Of a DNA stretch of 64,000 nt, positions 57,841-64,000 are shown one piece after another (position 1 is the stretch's first letter; each line of letters opens with the position of its first letter). Below the pieces are notes generated by a model that was not told where the DNA came from, searched no databases, and was given only the letters and a program-made list of their open reading frames with translations. Where the stretch lies: the NCBI RefSeq assembly GCF_002022415.1, contig NZ_MUBG01000001.1:1150001-1214000 (forward strand). The letters are read 5' to 3'. This DNA is from Bartonella sp. WD12.1. GTDB lineage: Bacteria; Pseudomonadota; Alphaproteobacteria; Rhizobiales; Rhizobiaceae. The translations under genes and the position numbers were made by a program.

Positions 57841-59112
57841 ATGCTTGGGTGCTTACTTCCAACAAATACAACACAATTTGAAAAGCGCCTTGCCGATGCT
57901 TGTGACTTTCATAAAGACATTGAAGATTCAATCAATTTTATCTCTCGTGCAAAGCTTGATATCATAGACCCAAGCTTCTTGCCATGGTTGGTTGAAGAAT
58001 ATGGGCTTGGAGAACTAACATCTTATGTTCCGGATTTCTCTGTTTTGCTTGAAACGGGACCGGAATGGCAGCGGGTACGTGGATCTTTAGCGGCTATTGA
58101 TAAAGGGCTTGAATGGTTAGATCTGAATGCACATTTCGTAGGAGCATGGCCAGAGCGAAAATGGTGGAATTCATTCCAGCTTTATTTTGATCAATTGCCT
58201 GATACAGACAAACTTAAAGCTATTGAAGGGATCGTTAAGCTTTCTGAATGTTTGCGCTCTGATCTTTGGCGTGGTATTCATGGTTATGACGCTCCCATTG
58301 TAGAAGGGAATATATCTCGCTTAGATGACAGCATGTTTGACTCTCAAAGTGGTGTGTGCGTGACAGAAAGCGGCACAGTATTTTCCTTTGGGCGTTCTAA
58401 AGAAATAAGCCTCACTTTAACTGAAGAAGACGGAAAGTTCATTGGCAATTGGATTGATGATCAAGAAGAGCTCGTTTGGGAAGGTTTAGATTATCCATGG
58501 GATAGAGCAAATTTCCCTTGGGAGTCAGCGCAAATAAGTGAGCATGATGTATTGATAGCATCTCAGTTTAAGGATCGTTCCCTTTATAATGAAAATGATG
58601 AACTTATTGACAATTGGATTGATGATGAGAATGAGGAGTTCAGTTGGAAAAGTTTAGATTATCCATGGGATGAAGCAAATGTTCCTTGGGTATCAGATCA
58701 AAAAAATGGGCGCGATATATTGATGGCGAATTGGTTTAAAGATCGCACCCTTTATCTGGCTTTAAGAGATAACAATAATAAGCTGATTGGTTATCGAAGA
58801 TGTAACATTGTCCAGCAAGTGACAAGAGTTTCAGATGGAGTTTACAGTTATTCAGGTCATCGCTTTACACCCTTTATAAAGGGTACAAAAGTTTTGCTTG
58901 CAGCACGAACACAGTTTGATGATATCAACGATAAACAAGCAGCGTTTGTTTCCGTTTTCGTGCATGCGGCTCCTGCAAAACATATCTCGCCTGGCAAACT
59001 ATGGTTAGAGCCTGATGAGCTTATTGATGGCGTGGAGATTCTCAAAACCCCTGTCTCTCTATCTTTACGTAAAGACGTTCGTGAACAATTCAAAATTTTA
59101 TTGAGGTTTTAA
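57841..59112 (+). CDS. P2 gpI-like tail protein with long C-terminal extension
   Basis: The N-terminal ~170 residues match gpI (LPWLVEEYGLGELTSYVPD, LETGPEWQRVRGSLAAIDKGL, WLDLNAHFVGAWPERKWW). The P2 homologue ends there; here ~250 extra residues follow, including two copies of an acidic module (GNWIDDQEELVWEGLDYPW and DNWIDDENEEFSWKSLDYPW) and a beta-rich end. The extension may anchor the fibre proteins encoded next. Confidence 0.82.
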   Translation: MLGCLLPTNTTQFEKRLADACDFHKDIEDSINFISRAKLDIIDPSFLPWLVEEYGLGELTSYVPDFSVLLETGPEWQRVRGSLAAIDKGLEWLDLNAHFVGAWPERKWWNSFQLYFDQLPDTDKLKAIEGIVKLSECLRSDLWRGIHGYDAPIVEGNISRLDDSMFDSQSGVCVTESGTVFSFGRSKEISLTLTEEDGKFIGNWIDDQEELVWEGLDYPWDRANFPWESAQISEHDVLIASQFKDRSLYNENDELIDNWIDDENEEFSWKSLDYPWDEANVPWVSDQKNGRDILMANWFKDRTLYLALRDNNNKLIGYRRCNIVQQVTRVSDGVYSYSGHRFTPFIKGTKVLLAARTQFDDINDKQAAFVSVFVHAAPAKHISPGKLWLEPDELIDGVEILKTPVSLSLRKDVREQFKILLRF

Positions 59113-59113
59113 T

Positions 59114-62100
59114 ATGGAGCATGAAAGCGGTTTGCCGTTTGCAATTGACCGATCTGTAGGCAAAGACGAACAACAAAGCGTCGTATTCTATGGAGAACGC
59201 CCCTTTATTCAAAGCGCAGAACTCAATGAAGTTCAAACCATTATTCGTGGCCGTCATGATCGTTTAGGAAGACTTGTGGCCAAAGAAGGTGACCGTATTG
59301 AGCGTGCCGATGCTTTCGTTGATCAAAGCACTCAAAAAGTCACTTTGACAGAAGGGAAAATCTTTATCGCAGGGGATATTTTCCCTGTAGCAGAAACCGT
59401 TTTAAACAATGTCCCCATGCTTGGACGTGTAGAGATCGGTGTGAAACTCCAAAAACAATGGATAACCCATGAAGATGATCCACAGTTATTAGGTCAAATT
59501 CCAGGCACATTGGCAGAAGGTGAACCAGGAGCAGCAAGGGAAACAGCAAAGCTTGTATGGGCTTTACAAAATGACAAACAAGAAGGTGTTTTCTTCCCCG
59601 TCTATATCTTACAAGATGGCACTTTGATTGATCAGAAGCCCCCTTCATTGTTAGAGCCTGCCTTGCAAGCTATTGCAACTTATGACCGTGCTCATGGGCA
59701 TTATATTGTCAATGGTTGTCGGGTGACAGCCTTAGGACAAAATGATGGCAAACAAATATTTAGTATAGAAGAAGGCGAAGCCAATATTAATGGCTTTAAG
59801 CATAAACGCCTTGCTGCTTTAAGGCATGAAGAGCCAGAAGACTACTGTGAAGGTATAGTGCCAAGTGAAACACATCTCTTTACATCCAAGAAAGCCAAGG
59901 CAACTAAATCGGAGAAGACAAGCTTTACGTTTGAAACTTATTATTTTCCCATCGCAACTGTTCACTCTATTTTACTCACAAAAGAAAAGACCACTAATGT
60001 CACCCGCGGTGGCGTAGCCTCAGGGCGTGATGGAGTTCCCGATAAAAGTGTTGTCAGTTTTGTGAAAGTCGTTCAAGGGGATAAGGAATTTAAAGAAGGT
60101 GTAGACTTTAAAAAGACTGGTGATACGATTGACTGGTCTTTATCTGGTGATGAGCCTAAACCAGGTAGCACTTATGAGGTCACCTATCATTATCGTGCAA
60201 AGGTGGATGCTGATAAGGTCACAGCGCGGGAAATTACTGTTTCAGATGGTGCTGAAGGTGGAGATATTATTGTCAGTTACACCTACAAACTCCCTCGTAT
60301 TGACCGCATAGGCTTAAATGCTCAAGGTGGAGTGGTTTACATTCAGGGGATTTCAGCAGACAATCCCATAGCACCTAGTGTTCCTGATGATATCTTATCG
60401 CTTGCAACGATCACAAATAATTGGCTTGATTATCCACGTGTCGATAATAATGGCACACGTGTTGCCCCTTATGCTGAAATGTGGCGCTATTTTAACCGTG
60501 TTCTTGACCTTGATCGGTTGTTACAGCTTGAAAAGATTAAGAGCAATGTTGATTCAAAAGAACCTGTCTCTAAAAAAGGGATGATTGCCGATCCTTTTCT
60601 TGATGACAGTCTTCGTGATGAAGGAATCGAGCAAACAGGTGCCATAGGTCATGGCTTGTTACGCCTTGCCATTGAGCCTACATTTTACTACGCTTCCTTA
60701 AATGAGCCTGTTACCCTTGATTGGGAGAATGAAGTCATCATTGCGCAAGAATTGATGACTGCTTGCGAGAAAATCAATCCTTATCAAAACTTTGACCCAT
60801 TGCCAGGCACACTCGCTCTCACCCCTGCAACGGACTTCTGGCGTGTTCAGCGTACAGATTGGCTTTCAGGTGTGACCAATGAATTGTCGATGGGCAGCCG
60901 TCCTGGGGGTGGTCGTACTACAGAAACGAAGGATGAACTGGTCAGCACACATCAAGAGCAAATTGATTTCTTAAGACAAATTGATCTCAACTTTAAGATT
61001 GAAGGCTTTGGTAAAGGAGAGATTTTAGAAAGTCTGACATTTGATGGCGTTAATGTTTTACCAAAAGAGACACTTACTGCCAATCCTCAAGGCATTATTG
61101 AAGGGAAATTTAAAATTCCCAAAGACATCACAGCAGGAACAAAGAACGTCATTGCTGTTGGTACAGGAAAAACAACGGCTACAGGCCTTTTCACAGGGCA
61201 AGGTGTGATTGATGTGCAGGTTATGCGGCGTGTGACAACAGTGCGTGTATGGAAGAAATCTGATCCGCAAGCACAAGTCTTTACGCCTGATGAAACGCGG
61301 CAAATAACAGGTATTGATTTCCATATTTGCAAGATTGGTAATCGTGCTCATGATTTGATGATTGATCTTGTTACAACAGACAATGGCTATCCTACATCTG
61401 ACATTCAAGCACAAGCTCTTTATTCAATGAAAGAGGCTGAAACGGGATGGGCTGCAGCACGTTATAGTGTTCCATTAACTGTGCTTAATGATCGTTTAAC
61501 CGCCTTTGTCATTAAAACAGATGATGGCGATCATTCTGTTTCATTAGCAAAACTTGGAGATTTTGACGAAGAAAACCAAAGATATGTTTCTAGCCATCCT
61601 TATATCACAGGTCCTCGTTTTTCTTCTGTGAATGCGCAAACATGGACAGCTCATCAAGATGAAGCCTTAGCATTTCGTGTACTTGCTGCTCGTTATACAC
61701 AAACAGAAAAAACTGTCGATTTAGGTGAGTTTGATCTTAAAGAATGTTCTGATTTGCAGGTGCGTGCAGCGATTGAATTGCCTTCCAGTGAATGTTCTGT
61801 CATCTTTGAAATTGAACGCAACAACGGTACAATTTATCAACTCTTACCGTTCCAATTGCTGAGTTTAACGGAATATATCAGTGAAAAAGTCCAGTTACGT
61901 GCCATTTTAAAAGGGACCGGGAAGCTATCGCCAGTGTTGTTTGCTCCCATTGAATTGATCGCGGGCAAGATTAGAAAAGAAGCAACCTATGTCACACGTG
62001 CTTTTTCCTTTGGAGAAAAGTCGAGACTAACCAGTTATATTAAAACTTTTTTACCAGGCGGTTCGACTTTCAAAATGGAGCTGCAACTGGATGATGGTGA

Positions 62101-62272
62101 TTTCACTTCCCTAAAATTAGAAGAAACAGAACAACTCGCACAGCCACTTTGGACGGAACGTAAATTTGTCAGTGAAGATAAGACAGCTGGGCAAGCGCGT
62201 TTGAGACTGACATTAACTGGCGGTCCTGCTGCACGTTCTATGGCAAGTGATTTTGGTGCGGGAATTATGTGA
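59114..62272 (+). CDS. Large tail protein (DUF4815-like)
   Basis: The 1052-residue protein begins MEHESGLPFAIDRSVGKDEQ and includes SVVFYGERPFIQSAELNEVQTI, typical of a large DUF4815 tail protein encoded after gpI in phages of this type. It is mostly beta-rich, with Pro/Gly-rich linkers and no enzymatic motif seen. Role in tail-tip or fibre assembly is inferred. It lies one base after the gpI stop. Confidence 0.78.
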   Translation: MEHESGLPFAIDRSVGKDEQQSVVFYGERPFIQSAELNEVQTIIRGRHDRLGRLVAKEGDRIERADAFVDQSTQKVTLTEGKIFIAGDIFPVAETVLNNVPMLGRVEIGVKLQKQWITHEDDPQLLGQIPGTLAEGEPGAARETAKLVWALQNDKQEGVFFPVYILQDGTLIDQKPPSLLEPALQAIATYDRAHGHYIVNGCRVTALGQNDGKQIFSIEEGEANINGFKHKRLAALRHEEPEDYCEGIVPSETHLFTSKKAKATKSEKTSFTFETYYFPIATVHSILLTKEKTTNVTRGGVASGRDGVPDKSVVSFVKVVQGDKEFKEGVDFKKTGDTIDWSLSGDEPKPGSTYEVTYHYRAKVDADKVTAREITVSDGAEGGDIIVSYTYKLPRIDRIGLNAQGGVVYIQGISADNPIAPSVPDDILSLATITNNWLDYPRVDNNGTRVAPYAEMWRYFNRVLDLDRLLQLEKIKSNVDSKEPVSKKGMIADPFLDDSLRDEGIEQTGAIGHGLLRLAIEPTFYYASLNEPVTLDWENEVIIAQELMTACEKINPYQNFDPLPGTLALTPATDFWRVQRTDWLSGVTNELSMGSRPGGGRTTETKDELVSTHQEQIDFLRQIDLNFKIEGFGKGEILESLTFDGVNVLPKETLTANPQGIIEGKFKIPKDITAGTKNVIAVGTGKTTATGLFTGQGVIDVQVMRRVTTVRVWKKSDPQAQVFTPDETRQITGIDFHICKIGNRAHDLMIDLVTTDNGYPTSDIQAQALYSMKEAETGWAAARYSVPLTVLNDRLTAFVIKTDDGDHSVSLAKLGDFDEENQRYVSSHPYITGPRFSSVNAQTWTAHQDEALAFRVLAARYTQTEKTVDLGEFDLKECSDLQVRAAIELPSSECSVIFEIERNNGTIYQLLPFQLLSLTEYISEKVQLRAILKGTGKLSPVLFAPIELIAGKIRKEATYVTRAFSFGEKSRLTSYIKTFLPGGSTFKMELQLDDGDFTSLKLEETEQLAQPLWTERKFVSEDKTAGQARLRLTLTGGPAARSMASDFGAGIM

Positions 62273-62285
62273 CAGGAGTAATATC

Positions 62286-63680
62286 ATGGCGAAAACAGAG
62301 AAGTTAGGAATGGAATTACCTCAAGAAGGTCGTTTTATCAGCGCTGAATTTCCTCTTTTACGTAAAAACCTGATTATCATTGACCAAGCCGTTTCTGATC
62401 TGGATGAAAAAGTGGATGAGAAGGCTCCTTCACAGCATACTCATGAGATGAGTGAAGTCAGTGGACTTGAAGATGCACTCAGTGGAAAGATGGAGGTAGA
62501 TAAGACCTTTGCCTTGGTTGATTTAACTGATATCCAAGGTGCCAACGATGCAGCTGAAAATCATGTTTTGTATAAATCAGGTGAGGATCGCTTTGCCTTT
62601 GGCACTGCTCTCTCGCTCTTAGGCGAACACCAGCATACCATTGAAGATATCACAGGTCTTGAAGAGTATGTAGAAAGCGTCAATGTAGATTTGAAAGATT
62701 ATGGGTGTTTGTCTGGTGAAAATGCGTGGGAAGATACCAATGTTTTCAAAGGTAAAGTCAGTGTTGAAAAGGACATTGAATTAACTGAAACCTCTTCTTT
62801 AACTTTGAAACAAAGTGATAAAGTGGTGACACAGTTAAATGCAACTGGAAGTTTGCTTAAAGGGCCTCTTAAGGTTGATGGCAAACCCGTTTACACCAAA
62901 CCGCAAGCGGATAAAGCTATATCGGAAGAAATAGAAAAACTAAAACAGTCTTTGACTGATGAGAACTCGAGTTGCTCTGTTGTCATCAATAAGCTCGTTC
63001 ATTGGCCTAAGCGTGCTGATGCCGAGTTACTTTACACACAAAGTGGGAAGATTAAGTGGCCAGATTGGATAACCGATGAAGCCGTGGTTGAAATCCAAGC
63101 GTGGGGCGGCGGCGGTTCTGGTGGGGGAGCTGGTCAGATACATTTGGGCGGCGGTGGCGGTGGAGGAGGATGCTCAGTATGGTATGGCCATAAATCAAGT
63201 TTGAATGAGCATGAAGACTTCATCATTGGTAAAGGTGGAGCTTCTGTAAAAGATAAAAATACGTCAGGCAATCCTGGTGGAAAAACAACTGTTGGAAAGA
63301 ATCTTATCGTAGCCACAGGCGGCGGTGGGGGGTGGGGAGCTTCTGACACTAGTTCAGGACAAGGTGGTGTTGGAGGAGAAGGAAAAACCGTTACTGAATT
63401 AATGGACGGTCGTCCAGATCTTGCCAAAAGTGGCAATGGTAGCTCGGGAACGAAAGGCAATGCTAGATTTAAAAGTGGCTTTGGTGGTGATGCTGGAGGG
63501 GATACATCAAGAGGCGGCTGTGGAGGGACTGGCAGGGGGCACTTTATTTCAGGTAAACCAGGTCGTGGATTTGGTGGTGGCGGTGCTGGATCGCATTATC
63601 AAAATAATCCCAGTGGCAATGGAGCTAATGGTGCTGTTCTTATAAGAATATGGAAGAAACCATATGAAAAAGATCAGTGA
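62286..63680 (+). CDS. Tail-fibre protein with poly-glycine tip domain
   Basis: Starting at 62286 after GACAGGAG, the 464-residue protein has a conserved N-terminal attachment region (LGMELPQEGRFISAEFPLLR), helical and beta-rich shaft parts (HTHEMSEVSGLEDALSGKM), and a C-terminal domain from about residue 265 with many glycine runs (WGGGGSGGGAG, GGGGGGGGCSVW), a motif used by polyglycine-sandwich receptor-binding tips. A gene with a near-identical N-terminus starts at 63728. Host receptor cannot be inferred. Confidence 0.82.
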   Translation: MAKTEKLGMELPQEGRFISAEFPLLRKNLIIIDQAVSDLDEKVDEKAPSQHTHEMSEVSGLEDALSGKMEVDKTFALVDLTDIQGANDAAENHVLYKSGEDRFAFGTALSLLGEHQHTIEDITGLEEYVESVNVDLKDYGCLSGENAWEDTNVFKGKVSVEKDIELTETSSLTLKQSDKVVTQLNATGSLLKGPLKVDGKPVYTKPQADKAISEEIEKLKQSLTDENSSCSVVINKLVHWPKRADAELLYTQSGKIKWPDWITDEAVVEIQAWGGGGSGGGAGQIHLGGGGGGGGCSVWYGHKSSLNEHEDFIIGKGGASVKDKNTSGNPGGKTTVGKNLIVATGGGGGWGASDTSSGQGGVGGEGKTVTELMDGRPDLAKSGNGSSGTKGNARFKSGFGGDAGGDTSRGGCGGTGRGHFISGKPGRGFGGGGAGSHYQNNPSGNGANGAVLIRIWKKPYEKDQ

Positions 63681-63727
63681 TCTAAATTATAAAGCTTTCA
63701 GTACTTTAATGCGACAGGAATAATATG

Positions 63728-64000
63728 ATGGCGAAAACAAATAAGTTGGCAATGGAATTACCCTTAGAAGGTCGTTTTATTAGTGTTGAATTTCCTATTA
63801 CACGTGAAGATTTGATAATAATTGATCAGGCGGTTTCTGATCTTGACGAAAAAACAGATGGTAAGGTGCCTTTACAGCACACTCATGAGATGAGTGAAGT
63901 CAGTGAGCTTGAAGAAGCATTAAGTGGCAAGATGGCAACAGATAAAACATTTGCTTTGGTTGATTTGACTGATGTCGAAGGTGCCAACGATGCACCTGAA
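63728..64000 (+). CDS. Second tail-fibre gene, 5' part (cut by window end)
   Basis: The frame is open to the end of the window. Its first 91 codons (MAKTNKLAMELPLEGRFISV, then HTHEMSEVSELEEALSGKM) are a close paralogue of the start of the fibre gene at 62286. ATG at 63725 is also possible but the paralogue fixes 63728. What follows lies outside the window, so the tip type is unknown. Confidence 0.85.
   Translation, partial: MAKTNKLAMELPLEGRFISVEFPITREDLIIIDQAVSDLDEKTDGKVPLQHTHEMSEVSELEEALSGKMATDKTFALVDLTDVEGANDAPE

Noticed and set aside
1-64000. CRISPR arrays
   Set aside because: No regularly spaced short direct repeats with unique spacers were seen; the only tandem repeats are coding or 12-15 base pairs in length and occur twice.
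45494-64000. Bartonella gene transfer agent cluster
   Set aside because: The head genes are lambda-type (gpA, gpB, gpC, gpD, gpE) with P2-type baseplate genes, which fits an ordinary mosaic prophage. I cannot tie it to the known gene transfer agent from this sequence.

Overview
The window comes from a low-GC alphaproteobacterium that is very probably a Bartonella, most likely a rodent-associated species. The evidence is the gcvTHP, asd and metNIQ-type core genes, an Hbp-family outer membrane protein, a very large repetitive autotransporter, a speF-type leader RNA ahead of an ornithine decarboxylase, and a mosaic prophage carrying many small toxin-antitoxin pairs. The genus is inferred from protein families, not from a database search.

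Positions 1-20300 are mostly core metabolism: an EmrA/EmrB-type drug efflux pair (first gene cut by the window edge), a PLP decarboxylase with a structured leader, TrhO, ferredoxin-NADP reductase, alanine racemase, the glycine cleavage operon gcvT-gcvH-gcvP (minus strand), a Lon-N-like protein with a small UPF0434 protein, aspartate-semialdehyde dehydrogenase, a methionine ABC importer (metQ-metN-metI), a MaoC hydratase and a SAF-domain oxidoreductase.

Positions 20300-35000 are host-interaction and gene-poor DNA. A decayed gene for a heat-labile-enterotoxin/cholera-toxin-like ADP-ribosyltransferase A chain (20562-21221) lies downstream of a 2466-residue autotransporter (21451-28851). The N-terminal part of that autotransporter is repetitive and extremely G-rich on the coding strand. 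Then come an amidase, an Hbp-like porin with a repeat insertion, and long AT-rich spacers.

Positions 35000-64000 are prophage and phage-derived DNA with two chromosomal-looking genes (hisS, DUF488) in between. A tyrosine integrase is followed by two tandem antirepressor modules. Each has a long structured leader resembling a phage C4 antisense RNA arrangement: one strand can pair with either an upstream strand or the ribosome-binding region of the antirepressor. The two copies have diverged by compensated changes, and the first antirepressor is frameshifted. After hisS come ssb, toxin-antitoxin genes and a remnant of a methyltransferase/helicase gene. A lambda-type head module follows (terminase, gpW, portal, S49 protease, scaffold, gpD, gpE), in which the major capsid gene and part of its neighbour are tandemly duplicated. 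A P2-type baseplate/tail module then leads into two successive tail-fibre genes, the second cut by the window end. Four toxin-antitoxin modules sit on the opposite strand at gene boundaries of the phage; one hicA is broken by an in-frame stop.
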